Assembly (NCBI GenBank): GCA_016124635.1
Contig: WGNJ01000028.1
Span: forward strand, 1-53,830
Direction of reading: 5' to 3'
DNA: 53,830 nucleotides
From: Alphaproteobacteria bacterium
GTDB lineage: Bacteria; Pseudomonadota; Alphaproteobacteria; Micropepsales; Micropepsaceae
Shown in pieces: positions 7,604 through 16,994 of the stretch (the first letter of the stretch is position 1; each line of letters starts with the position of its first letter). The notes beneath the pieces were generated by a model. It was not told the origin of the DNA and did not search any database. It worked only from the letters and a program-made list of their open reading frames with translations. The translations under genes and the position numbers were made by a program.

Positions 7604-7843
7604 ATGTGCGAGATATCAGAAGCGGAAATGACTCGTGCGCTGCGTTCGTGGCGCGGTCTGCGCTGGTTCGTTGATGAGACATGCTCCGGCGTTCTTTGGC
7701 GTGCTCAGCAACACTGCAAGACGCTCAGCGGCTATCCGTCTTCAGCATTCGAGGCAGCGCTAGCCCGGCGTGGCATCACACCAAAATTCGTCGGGGGTTT
7801 TTGGGAAATCCAAATTTGTGAGCACAAGGAGGCCGCGCGATGA
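7604..7843 (+). CDS. small unknown island protein
   Basis: This 79-aa protein starts 5 nt after the previous stop. It has three Cys residues, is rich in Trp and Arg ('SWRGLRWFVDETCSGVLWR'), and has a C-terminal 'GGFWEIQICEHKEAAR'. The start is the first ATG after the upstream stop. The longer open frame beginning at 7412 runs through the preceding gene and is not credible there. The next gene overlaps its stop (ATGA). Function unknown. Confidence 0.6.
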   Translation: MCEISEAEMTRALRSWRGLRWFVDETCSGVLWRAQQHCKTLSGYPSSAFEAALARRGITPKFVGGFWEIQICEHKEAAR

Positions 7844-8103
7844 CTCAATACTTCCTAGTGCATAGGCGCGCGCTAGAAGGCGGCGGCAACCCGCCTAACC
7901 TTTGCTTGGTTCTGGTGCGTGCATCGTCTCCGGAAGTCGCGATGGCGTTAGCGCAAGAATACGCCCCGCCTGATTGCACATACGGCGCCGACGACTACGC
8001 CGCGACCCCGATTGAGGCCGTGTGCCGTGGCGTTCGCTACATTCGCGGCGATATCCGCACGAGCGGCGAACTAGGCGGCCTGCACGTCGCCCTAGACGGG
8101 TAA
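7840..8103 (+). CDS. small unknown island protein
   Basis: This 87-aa protein is coupled to the previous gene by an ATGA overlap. It has a beta-rich look ('YFLVHRRAL', 'NLCLVLVRASSPEVAMALAQ') and contains two Cys before an acidic middle. Its shape resembles small phage accessory proteins, but no family is recognised. Confidence 0.6.
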   Translation: MTQYFLVHRRALEGGGNPPNLCLVLVRASSPEVAMALAQEYAPPDCTYGADDYAATPIEAVCRGVRYIRGDIRTSGELGGLHVALDG

Positions 8104-8109
8104 GACGCC

Positions 8110-8418
8110 GTGCGCCCGTTCCAGCTATCGCCTAACAGACCACAGCCACGTGCGGACCACACGCTGCGCGCGGCAAGCAGGGGTCGCCCGGCTACGCCAA
8201 CGGGCGGCCCTTGCTCTTTTCTTGAATGGGCGAGGGCCAACGACCGCCGCGAATTCGTCGCCGACTCGCCTTATCTGTGCTGGGAGGCTTTGTACGATGC
8301 TCGCCCGCCCGGATCAGATCGCGACGCGTTCAAACGCTGGGCGCTCGAAAATATCAATTCCCTCCCATCCCCCACGTGGGGCGCGCGCAAGTTTATCTTG
8401 ACCGTTCGATTCAGATGA
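8110..8418 (+). CDS. small unknown island protein
   Basis: The open frame codes for 102 aa from a GTG at 8110, six nt after the previous stop; no strong ribosome site is visible. The second half ('SFLEWARANDRREFVADSP', 'DRDAFKRWALENI') looks like a compact helical domain. The first 35 residues are basic and low-complexity, so the true start may be further in. The next gene overlaps its stop. Confidence 0.5.
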   Translation: MRPFQLSPNRPQPRADHTLRAASRGRPATPTGGPCSFLEWARANDRREFVADSPYLCWEALYDARPPGSDRDAFKRWALENINSLPSPTWGARKFILTVRFR

Positions 8419-8735
8419 TCTCGCTCGCGTTCTTCGTATTCATCAGTGCGCCAGCGGTAGCGCTTGCAGTCGTCTATGCGTGCCGATGGCGAGAGAATCG
8501 GAGATTGCCAACAGTCGCGGCACAGAGGGCGATCCTCCAACGCCATCTCACAAGGTTGCTCAACGATCGCCCAGTGCCGCGCAACGACCTTCGCCCGTGG
8601 CAACGCGACGAAAAGCAGATTGCAGCGCTTGAGTCCGAGATCGCAGCACTTGAGTCGCTGATCCTGAAGCATGGCCACGACGCCCGCCACGACGCTGCAG
8701 CGCGCGACCACAACTCGCGCTACCGTTGGGCTTGA
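8415..8735 (+). CDS. small membrane-anchored protein with coiled coil
   Basis: This 106-aa protein starts within the previous stop (ATGA). Residues 2-23 form one hydrophobic segment (SLAFFVFISAPAVALAVVYA), followed by positive residues, so the rest should be cytoplasmic. Residues 60-90 are a predicted coiled coil ('EKQIAALESEIAALESLI'). One membrane anchor plus a coiled coil resembles phage spanin or holin-accessory proteins in form, but no specific match is seen. It closes the operon. A weak GGCCGC/GCGGCC hairpin without a T-run follows at 8747-8764. Confidence 0.6.
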   Translation: MISLAFFVFISAPAVALAVVYACRWRENRRLPTVAAQRAILQRHLTRLLNDRPVPRNDLRPWQRDEKQIAALESEIAALESLILKHGHDARHDAAARDHNSRYRWA

Positions 8736-8773
8736 ATATGAGCCGGGGCCGCTGTGTCGCGGCCTAAGGTCTC

Positions 8774-9019
8774 CTAGCGTGCAACGAGTGTTTTGACGCT
8801 GTCCGGCTCGACATCGAGAATTCTTACTTGGGTTGAATTCCGCACCACACCAGTCGAAACGCCCACTTGCGGATTCGTGTCTTCCAACGCGTGTCTGATC
8901 GCAGCGCTTAGGGACCTGACTCGGATGTTCGCTATGCCCTCGTCACCTGTGGGTGAGTCTGCCGTAAATTCGATTGCAAGCGTCACTCTAACTTTTAGTG
9001 CCATCGGACTGACCTTCAT
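8774..9019 (-). CDS. small unknown protein downstream of PIN gene
   Basis: This 81-aa protein begins inside the end of the PIN-domain gene and shares its strand, so it is probably the last gene of that operon. It has a beta-rich start ('MALKVRVTLAIEFTAD'), a helix ('RSLSAAIRHALEDTNPQVG') and a C-terminal strand. The start may be the ATG at 9004. No family is recognised. If the PIN protein is a toxin this could be a partner, but antitoxins usually come first. Confidence 0.5.
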   Translation of the reverse strand: MKVSPMALKVRVTLAIEFTADSPTGDEGIANIRVRSLSAAIRHALEDTNPQVGVSTGVVRNSTQVRILDVEPDSVKTLVAR

Positions 9020-9476
9020 CGAATATCGTCATGTACTCTTCTAATGTGACAATCTCGACGCTGGGCGCGAACTGACGCCACTCGCTTTGCCTGTCACGAA
9101 TGCGGTCGTCGTACGTGATGAAGTACCCACCCCCGTATTTTTCGAGTTCTGCGATATGTCCCGCATCGGCATCGTGCCGACCCGCCTTTGCGTTCCCCTG
9201 AAGCACTGCGAGAATCTTTGAAGCTCGCGCTTCCTCTTCGAGCGTTCTCTCAGTTTCGATTGTGAAAATTTGTTCTCCCGCCGCTCGCCTAATTTCTTCT
9301 GGCGTTCCGCGGTTCTCGAATTCCTTTCGTACGGAATACGGCAGGATGAGTGAAATAGCCCTCTTGCGGCTAAGCTCTAGCAACCTGGCAGCATCTCGCT
9401 TGCGTTCCGGCGTGACCGGATCGAGAGCATTAGCGTCTATCGCCGTGTGAAAGTACTTCGGGTTCTTTTTCTTCAT
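8988..9476 (-). CDS. PIN-domain protein (putative nuclease)
   Basis: This 162-aa protein starts at the ATG that overlaps the upstream stop (ATGA). The N-terminal 'YFHTAIDANALDP' supplies the first acidic residue (D14) of a PIN active site. A central 'LPYSVRKEFEN' follows, then 'GRHDADAGHIAELEKYGGGY' (D102, D104) and 'FITYDDRIRDR' (D123, D124). These are the canonical positions for a Mg-dependent ribonuclease fold. PIN proteins serve as toxins of toxin-antitoxin pairs or as defence nucleases. The small flanking genes on the same strand may be partners. Activity is inferred from motif order. Confidence 0.7.
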   Translation of the reverse strand: MKKKNPKYFHTAIDANALDPVTPERKRDAARLLELSRKRAISLILPYSVRKEFENRGTPEEIRRAAGEQIFTIETERTLEEEARASKILAVLQGNAKAGRHDADAGHIAELEKYGGGYFITYDDRIRDRQSEWRQFAPSVEIVTLEEYMTIFDEGQSDGTKS

Positions 9477-9748
9477 CCGCCTAATCTGCGAAGCCAAAGC
9501 CTGACAGGACGACCAGGCGAGTGTTCTCGCGTGAGTTTCTCTAGAATCGGCAAATGATCTTCCAACATCTCGCCGCATTCCGTGCAGACAAGATCACGCT
9601 CCTGGCGCAACCGTCCAACCAACCGCCGTGAGTTGCGCGTGCAGCCGAGATGTTGAATCGTGATGATATCGTTGTCAGTTAGCATTCGAAGACGCTCTGA
9701 ATTTGAGGCGCCGCCCGGTTGCTCTCCGCGAGAATTTGTATAGAACAT
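9473..9748 (-). CDS. small unknown protein upstream of PIN gene
   Basis: The frame ends with its TGA inside the PIN gene's ATG, so the two are coupled. The start is uncertain: ATG 9748 (91 aa), ATG 9685 (70 aa), or a TTG at 9793 overlapping the divergent gene. The shorter form begins 'MLTDNDIITIQHLG' and contains one C-x-x-C pair ('LVCTECGEML'), suggesting half of a zinc site. As first gene of the set it is the likelier antitoxin or regulator if this is a toxin-antitoxin locus. Confidence 0.5.
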   Translation of the reverse strand: MFYTNSRGEQPGGASNSERLRMLTDNDIITIQHLGCTRNSRRLVGRLRQERDLVCTECGEMLEDHLPILEKLTREHSPGRPVRLWLRRLGG

Positions 9749-9774
9749 AATGCGAACCAGCGCAAGGCGGTGCG

Positions 9775-10044
9775 ATGGCGTGGAAGTTTTCAAACGAGCT
9801 AAGAGGACGCCCGCTTCGCGAGATCATCCATGACGGTATCTCGATTCAATTCGAGTGCGACACGTGCGGGCATCGCGCCGTGTGGCCGTGGCCGCAGATG
9901 ATGCGCGAGGAAAAGTTGCAGCCGCTGATGAACAAGATGCTTCACGAGTTCGCGGACAAGCTCAGGTGCGCTAGCTGCGGACAGCGGAATTTCTATGCGC
10001 GACCGTATCTGCCGAAGAACGCAATCAGCCCGACGCGGCACTAA
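9775..10044 (+). CDS. small zinc-ribbon protein
   Basis: This 89-aa protein has two C-x-x-C pairs, 'FECDTCGHR' near residue 28 and 'LRCASCGQR' near residue 64, spaced as in a treble-clef or zinc ribbon. Between them is a helical segment ('MREEKLQPLMNKMLHEFA'). Small zinc ribbons of this kind are common in mobile elements and often bind nucleic acid or another protein. It is transcribed away from the PIN gene set, and the start codons lie close together. Function unknown. Confidence 0.65.
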   Translation: MAWKFSNELRGRPLREIIHDGISIQFECDTCGHRAVWPWPQMMREEKLQPLMNKMLHEFADKLRCASCGQRNFYARPYLPKNAISPTRH

Positions 10045-10231
10045 AGAAGGGCCGCCCTAGCATTCAGTCTTCTTTCAACAAATCTGAGAGCATCAGCACC
10101 GCCACTGAAATGCTGGTCGTCGATTTATCATCGAGGCACAGATGAGCGGCATCCTCGACGAAAGGGCGCGTCTTTGCCCCATGGCACCTTTGGGCATAGG
10201 CTTGCGGTCCTCGTGTCAAATGGAGATCGCC

Positions 10232-10474
10232 ATGAAGCGATTTGCGGTCGTGGCTCTATGTATCGCGTTAGGCGGCTGCTTCGAACAAGATCGTGCGAAA
10301 GGTCAGCAGGATCACTTTCAAGTCGTCTCCGCGCCATATGGGACACAAGGGACGCCGGGTGCTTGGATCATCAACACACAGACTGGTGACCTCTGGTATT
10401 CGACAGGCGTCAACGGACCTCCGCGACTGATTTATGTAGGGCGAGCCACCATGCCGCCCCCTGCGCCGAATTAA
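10232..10474 (+). CDS. small lipoprotein
   Basis: From the ATG at 10232 (GGAG 6 nt upstream) the 80-aa product begins 'MKRFAVVALCIALGGCFEQD', a lipoprotein signal with lipobox L-G-G-C. The mature 64 residues are Gly/Pro-rich ('GTQGTPGAWIINTQTG'), with a short W-Y-S-T strand region. It should be an outer- or inner-membrane lipoprotein. Satellites and prophages often carry such cargo, but the role is unknown. The 187 bp before it contain nothing recognisable. Confidence 0.65.
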   Translation: MKRFAVVALCIALGGCFEQDRAKGQQDHFQVVSAPYGTQGTPGAWIINTQTGDLWYSTGVNGPPRLIYVGRATMPPPAPN

Positions 10475-10542
10475 TTGAACGGGTCAAATGCGTCGACTAT
10501 CGTTGGCGAGCGCAAGTGATTCGCGCTGATGAAAGGACCGCA

Positions 10543-10734
10543 ATGTCCCGAGCATCCAAACGCTACGGCGTTCAGCCAAAGACCTCTGCGAAAGTCGAGC
10601 ATGCAGCAGGTAAAGGCCTGCGCAAGCCGAATTCAATTTCGGACAAACAGATTCAAACCCTTGCCGCGTCGGTTGAGGCTCACATTGAGCCGCGTAAGAA
10701 GCCGATTGGCGGCATGAAGGCGCACAAGCGCTAA
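10543..10734 (+). CDS. small basic protein
   Basis: The ATG at 10543 follows a GAAAGGA purine run, giving 63 aa that are rich in Lys and Arg ('ASKRYGVQPKTSAKVEHAAG'). The distribution suggests a small nucleic-acid-binding or unstructured protein. No family is recognised. Confidence 0.45.
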   Translation: MSRASKRYGVQPKTSAKVEHAAGKGLRKPNSISDKQIQTLAASVEAHIEPRKKPIGGMKAHKR

Positions 10735-10867
10735 AGCTGCGTGACGTACCTGACCGAGATTTAAGGAGTACGCAGAATTCTGCTTGCCTGAACGTGCTCA
10801 CGACAGGCATCGCCAAGACCAGCTGCCCAAGAACACAATCAGCCCTTGGAAGGAAGAGAAAAGGTCA

Positions 10868-11065
10868 ATGAGCGAATTTTTTGAGTGCCTCGATTGCCAC
10901 AAGGTACTGCCGCTAGCGACTCCAGGCGAGCGGAAGTGCCCATCGTGCAACAGCACTCGGGGCGAAGTCAGGTCTGCGGATCACGTCGCGAAGGCACGCG
11001 CGAGCGGTGCATACTTCAGCATAGGTCCACGCACTGGTAAGCGCTCAAAGAAAAAACCGGACTAA
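10868..11065 (+). CDS. small zinc-ribbon protein
   Basis: The 65-aa product begins 'MSEFFECLDCHKVLP' and continues with 'ERKCPSCNSTRG', forming a four-Cys zinc ribbon in the first 35 residues. The C-terminal tail is basic ('GKRSKKKPD'). The start at 10868 is preceded by purine-rich GGAAGGAAGAGAAAAGG. Like the protein at 9775 it is probably a nucleic-acid- or protein-binding accessory factor. Confidence 0.6.
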   Translation: MSEFFECLDCHKVLPLATPGERKCPSCNSTRGEVRSADHVAKARASGAYFSIGPRTGKRSKKKPD

Positions 11066-11674
11066 CCCGGCGGGCCTATGCAGCCTCCTTCAGTTGGTCG
11101 ATGCCTAATGGCGCCACCATCGCACTCCGTACCAGAATGCCTCTCATCGTGGGCAGATCGCTGAAGCTGCACGAAATCCCTTGCCAAGTAGTCAAGGGAA
11201 AGGCCTTTCGGAATTCGATTGACAGTGCGCGATTGGCACGCATCTGCTCTTGCAATTCAGGCACCAGATGAAGCGGAACGAATTGTTGGGGTCAGCTTGA
11301 TAATCCCCATCCACTCGAATTGGTCGAAGTAGGCCCATGTTCGTACGTGGCGCAGGGCTCACCCACGATTGAAATTTCCTCACCAGTTGCAGCTGGCTAC
11401 GGTTCCTAGACCTAACGCCAGACATGAGGAGTGTGCCTGTTGCCGCGAATGATCGCTTAGCGGGGGTTTTCGGGTGAGATCGCCCAGGCCGGTTATGTCG
11501 TCGCAGTCGAAGTGCGGTCAACTAGAAAACGCAGCGCGAGCGGCACATTCGTCCGGCATCCCTTGAACTCCACACGCCCGCACTCCAAGTACACTGGCGG
11601 TGTGTTCCGGCCCCGCGACTATCGCAGGGACTCGTTGAGCTACCGCTCAACCTTCCAACTCGGAGCAAACTGAG
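11066..11674. other. 609-bp stretch with only weak or broken coding signal
   Basis: No convincing gene lies here. On the complement strand, two overlapping open frames (11076-11264 and 11192-11521) end near each other. The downstream one has a reasonable amino-acid pattern ('LQEQMRANRALSIEFRKAF') but is cut off by an in-frame TGA just upstream. This may be a decayed gene. The last 35 bp carry the ribosome site of the gene at 11675. Confidence 0.35.
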
Positions 11675-11896
11675 ATGACAGCTTTCGCCCTCGACTTTTT
11701 AGCTACTGACGCCTGGACGCTGTTTCGTTCCGGCCTGCGCTTTGACGTACATCTTGGCACGTTAGCTGATGCACTGAGGACATTTGCGCCGCTGTTGTCG
11801 CGATCAGAGAACGTCACGCTAACAGGTGCGCAAACTGGGATTCGACTGGCCGGGGCACAATTCCGACAAGTGCTTGAGGAGTTAGGACCGAACTAG
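11675..11896 (+). CDS. small unknown protein
   Basis: This 73-aa protein starts at an ATG with GGAG about 10 nt upstream. It is mostly helical, with 'TLADALRTFAPLLSRS' and 'GIRLAGAQFRQVLEEL', and is acidic overall. It converges on the integrase gene and overlaps its end by 15 bp. No family recognised. Confidence 0.5.
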   Translation: MTAFALDFLATDAWTLFRSGLRFDVHLGTLADALRTFAPLLSRSENVTLTGAQTGIRLAGAQFRQVLEELGPN

Positions 11897-13216
11897 TTCG
11901 GCCCCTGCGTAAATCGACTCGTCCACATCGCCCAGGCGCTCAACGGCCTTGAGCATGGCGTCTCTCGCTTCGCGCAGTAGCGCAGCTGGCGCGCCGTACT
12001 TGTCATGGGCGTCCTTCGCGGCGTGGCCCGCGATCAAGCGGCGCAGGTCACTAGATGCGCCTGTCACTTTCAGCGCCTCAATCATTGAATGTCGGAAGGA
12101 ATACGCGACCAAGCGCGGCGATACGGGAACGCCAGCACGGCGGATGGCGGCGTTTAGCCGCGACGAAATCATATCGGCGCCGCGACCGTGCACGCCAAAA
12201 GTCGGGAAGAGATTGCCACGCGTGTTCTCTTCAGCGCGCTTCACCGCCGCTCGCGCTGCGTCCAAGGCTTCACCTATTAAGGGAATGCGCCGCTCGCGCA
12301 TCTTGGTTTTGAGCCGCCGCAACGAGTTGTTACGGATCGCGATAAAAGGAATCTCGCCGTCAAGGCTTACGTCGCCAGTCAAGAGTCCGCCGATCTCAGC
12401 GGGACCCGCCCCTGTGAATTTCAGGAGTTGCAATAGATCGCGCGTCTCCGGCTTGATAGATGATTGCGCAATGTACGCATCGATTAGCGCGAGGTGCGAC
12501 TTGTGAAATGGGAGTCGGTCTGTCGCGCTCCCGTGTCCTCCGGAGAGTCCGAGCTTTTCGAACGGGTTGACCTTCTGCACTTCCAAATCGAGGTATGTTC
12601 GATTGAGCAAGGCGCGGAGCGAATTTGCCCGTCGCGATATCGTCGCGTCCGACAAGCCATCTCTGCGGCACTGCTCGATCCACGCGAAGGCATCGGCGCG
12701 CGTGATTAAGCGCACGTCTTTGGCGCCAACAATGGCCGCGAATGTATCTACCGCATAGTCAAACGGCTTCGCGTCCCTGCCCTTGGCATAGCGCTTTTGA
12801 TCGCGCTCATATGCCGTCTGAAGCGAAATCACCTCCGGGACGTACTTGCCACCGTGGCGCAACGCATTGAGGAACGGGTCAGGTGTTGGGTCAAAGGCGC
12901 GAGCCACGAGCGCGAGTACGTCGAGTCGCTCCGCCTCTGAAAATGTTCGAGCGGCGGCCTCTGCGTCGGCGATGGCTTTCGGGTCCAGTACCTCGCCCGC
13001 CCGCGCACGCTGCACTAAGGAGTCATGATGGCGAGCGAGCCGCTCGACGTCCGTCAGAACCTCCGCCCGTGGCGTTCCCGGCTTGAACGTCTTGGTCCAG
13101 ACTCCACAGCCAATAGCGCTCCTAAGCGGCTTGGGCACCACGCGGCGATAACGCAACGAGGGACCGCGTTGGACTAGGTATCGGACATCGACGCGCAATG
13201 TGTTTTCTTCCGGCAC
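11882..13216 (-). CDS. tyrosine integrase (site-specific recombinase)
   Basis: This 444-aa protein starts from GTG. The N-terminal 50 residues ('RYLVQRGPSLRYRRVVPKPL') are an arm-binding region common in alphaproteobacterial phage-type integrases. A SAM-like core-binding domain spans about 130-215 and the catalytic domain about 235-435. Visible catalytic positions are Lys303 (RLKTK), Arg375 in 'AYSFRHSM', His398 in 'LIAGHAA' and Tyr407 in 'HDKYG'. The first catalytic Arg, normally in T-G-A-R-P-x-E-I, reads Gly271 here ('FTGAGPAEIGGL'), which should cripple cleavage. It ends the island on the right; its start is about 90 bp from the proposed att core. Confidence 0.9.
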   Translation of the reverse strand: MPEENTLRVDVRYLVQRGPSLRYRRVVPKPLRSAIGCGVWTKTFKPGTPRAEVLTDVERLARHHDSLVQRARAGEVLDPKAIADAEAAARTFSEAERLDVLALVARAFDPTPDPFLNALRHGGKYVPEVISLQTAYERDQKRYAKGRDAKPFDYAVDTFAAIVGAKDVRLITRADAFAWIEQCRRDGLSDATISRRANSLRALLNRTYLDLEVQKVNPFEKLGLSGGHGSATDRLPFHKSHLALIDAYIAQSSIKPETRDLLQLLKFTGAGPAEIGGLLTGDVSLDGEIPFIAIRNNSLRRLKTKMRERRIPLIGEALDAARAAVKRAEENTRGNLFPTFGVHGRGADMISSRLNAAIRRAGVPVSPRLVAYSFRHSMIEALKVTGASSDLRRLIAGHAAKDAHDKYGAPAALLREARDAMLKAVERLGDVDESIYAGAELVRS

Positions 13217-13305
13217 AACTGGAACCTATTTGACCCATTTTTGTCCCAGGTCATGCGGAAGTCGCGCCAGAAATTCAGCGATTCCGGGTCGTTTTAAGAA
13301 GTTTG

Positions 13306-13316
13306 GTTTAGTCGCA
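13306..13316 (+). repeat. candidate right attachment core (att, 11 bp)
   Basis: This is the second copy of GTTTAGTCGCA, in the same orientation as 789-799. It sits between the integrase start codon and the katG end, where an integrase's own att site is normally found. If correct, DNA to the right is chromosome. Confidence 0.45.
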
Positions 13317-13370
13317 GGCGGCACCAGATTTTCCCCGGCACCAACCTTCCTCGGGCATTGAAACGGTCTT

Positions 13371-13397
13371 GGCGGGCCGACGATTGGTCAGCCCGCC
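13371..13397 (-). terminator. hairpin downstream of katG
   Basis: GGCGGGC and GCCCGCC form a 7-bp GC stem around a 13-nt loop, 14 nt after the katG stop on the complement strand. A T-run is missing, so it may be a weak terminator or an mRNA 3'-end stabiliser. Confidence 0.45.
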
Positions 13398-13410
13398 GTC
13401 TCGCAGGTGA

Positions 13411-15624
<2,214 letters not shown>

Positions 15625-15684
15625 TCAGATCGAGGTCTTAGAGGCGGCTGCTGGCGCTCGATCGCTGCAGCCATGTGGGTCTAG

Positions 15685-15731
15685 AAAATAGCGCCGATTT
15701 GACCGAAGTCAATACATTAGAATTATTCTAA
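15685..15731 (-). promoter_or_regulatory. katG promoter with PerR/Fur-like operator
   Basis: On the complement strand, a -35 box TTGACT (15712-15707), a 16-bp spacer and a -10 box TATTTT (15690-15685) give a credible promoter with an ~80-nt leader before katG. Just upstream lies TTAGAATTATTCTAA (15717-15731), a perfect 7-1-7 palindrome matching the PerR box TTATAATTATTATAA at 13 of 15 bases. A second inverted repeat (TTGAC-CGAA-GTCAA, 15699-15712) covers the -35 box. Control by a Fur-superfamily regulator is likely; whether it represses or activates cannot be read from position alone. The rest of the 15595-15874 gap shows nothing more. Confidence 0.65.
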
Positions 15732-15874
15732 AGTAAGAAATTGTGTGACCAAGGCGTCGGACAGCACCTGGGGGGACGCGCGTACGCGGCACCGCGCGCT
15801 TCGACAACTTGCAATACGGGTGCGGCTTGGTACGTGTGAGGGTATCCAGCCATTGCACAACCGGAACAATTCAC

Positions 15875-16960
15875 GTGAGAGACCTGTTCGAGCCGCTGCG
15901 CCTTACACACGGGCCCAGCATGAAGAACCGCTTCATGCTTGCACCGCTGACCAATTGCCAGAGCCACGACGACGGCACATTGTCAGATAACGAGTTCCAT
16001 TGGCTCACGCTGCGAGCAAAGGGCGGCTTCGGGCTGACGATGACGTGCGCGGCGCACGTGCAAGCACAGGGCCAAGGCTTTCCGGGTCAGCTTGGCATTT
16101 TCTCAGACGCGCATATCGAGGGTCTCTCGCGACTTGCAGGCGCGATCAAACGCGAGAACAGCTTGGCTCTGGCGCAGCTACACCACGCCGGCATGCGATC
16201 GCCGCCGGGGCTCATCGGCACGACACCGGTTTGCCCTTCGGACAATGCCGAGACCGGCGCCCGCGCCCTTGGCGAAAACGAAGTCGAGCAGCTCATCGAG
16301 GATTTTGCGGCGGCGGCAAAACGAGCCGAGCGTGCCGGGTTCGACGGCGTCGAGATTCACGGTGCGCATGGTTATGTGCTTTGCGAATTCCTGAGCGCCG
16401 AGATCAATCTGCGCAACGACCGCTATGGCGGCTCACTTGAGAGCCGGGCGCGAATCATCTTCGAAATCATCGACCGTATCCGCGAGCGGTGTCGCCGCGA
16501 TTTCATCCTGGGCTTGCGCTTGTCGCCCGAGCGTTTCGGTCTTCAGCTGGACGACATTCGCGCGGTGGCGCAACGCGTTCTGCATGAAGGCAAAATCGAC
16601 TTTCTCGACATGTCGCTCTGGAACGTGTTCAAGGAACCGGAGGAAGAAGCCCGGCGCGGCCGTTCGTTGTTGTCGTATTTTACCGAGATCGAGCGCGGCG
16701 ACGTGCGCCTCGGCGCGGCGGGGAAGATTTACGGCGGCGCGGACGCTCAACGGTGTTTAGATGAGGGTGTCGATTTCGTCGTGGTCGGGCGTGCCGCCAT
16801 CCTGCATCACGATTTCCCACTCAAGATCAAGAACGATCGCAAATTCGTCCCGGTAGCGCTTCCGGTCACGACGGCGTACTTGCATCAAGAGGGCTTGAGC
16901 GACGCTTTTGTTACCTACATGCGAAATTGGAAGGGATTCGTGGCAGAGGCGGCTGCGTGA
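15875..16960 (+). CDS. NADH:flavin oxidoreductase / old yellow enzyme family
   Basis: This 362-aa TIM-barrel FMN enzyme starts at GTG ('VRDLFEPLRL'). Family marks are 'KNRFMLAPLTN' at the N-terminus, 'ALAQLHHAGMRS' near 100, 'GVEIHGAHGYVLCEFLSAE', and 'NDRYGGSLESRARIIFEII'. It should reduce activated C=C bonds or related substrates with NAD(P)H, but the substrate cannot be told. It is divergent from katG and shares the intergenic region, so it may also respond to redox stress. The next gene follows after 34 nt and is probably co-transcribed. Confidence 0.9.
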   Translation: MRDLFEPLRLTHGPSMKNRFMLAPLTNCQSHDDGTLSDNEFHWLTLRAKGGFGLTMTCAAHVQAQGQGFPGQLGIFSDAHIEGLSRLAGAIKRENSLALAQLHHAGMRSPPGLIGTTPVCPSDNAETGARALGENEVEQLIEDFAAAAKRAERAGFDGVEIHGAHGYVLCEFLSAEINLRNDRYGGSLESRARIIFEIIDRIRERCRRDFILGLRLSPERFGLQLDDIRAVAQRVLHEGKIDFLDMSLWNVFKEPEEEARRGRSLLSYFTEIERGDVRLGAAGKIYGGADAQRCLDEGVDFVVVGRAAILHHDFPLKIKNDRKFVPVALPVTTAYLHQEGLSDAFVTYMRNWKGFVAEAAA

Positions 16961-16994
16961 ACAAAGGCGCCCAGGTCGCGCGCAGAGAACCGGC

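Larger units (their letters stand above)
789..13316. mobile_element. PICI-like integrative island (candidate phage satellite)
   Basis: The stretch is bounded by an 11-bp direct repeat. An AlpA-like gene sits at the left edge and a tyrosine integrase at the right edge, so the two would be neighbours across the joint of an excised circle. Between them lie a prim-pol/helicase, an iteron origin-like array, a serine recombinase, a terminase small-subunit-like gene and about fifteen small unknown genes. No virion structural gene, portal or large terminase is visible. Known Gram-negative PICIs have this order (int, alpA, primase/rep, ori, terS) and similar length. Alternatives are a non-packaging integrative element or a decayed prophage. 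Boundaries are inferred; island identity is well supported by content. Confidence 0.7.

Noticed and set aside
4995..8735. A complete prophage packaging module
   Set aside because: No large terminase, portal, protease or capsid pattern was found in any frame after the TerS-like gene.
13261..13350. A tRNA or tmRNA 3' end at the right island edge, suggested by CACCA strings
   Set aside because: No T-arm or acceptor stem can be folded around them, and no matching tRNA body is visible on either strand.
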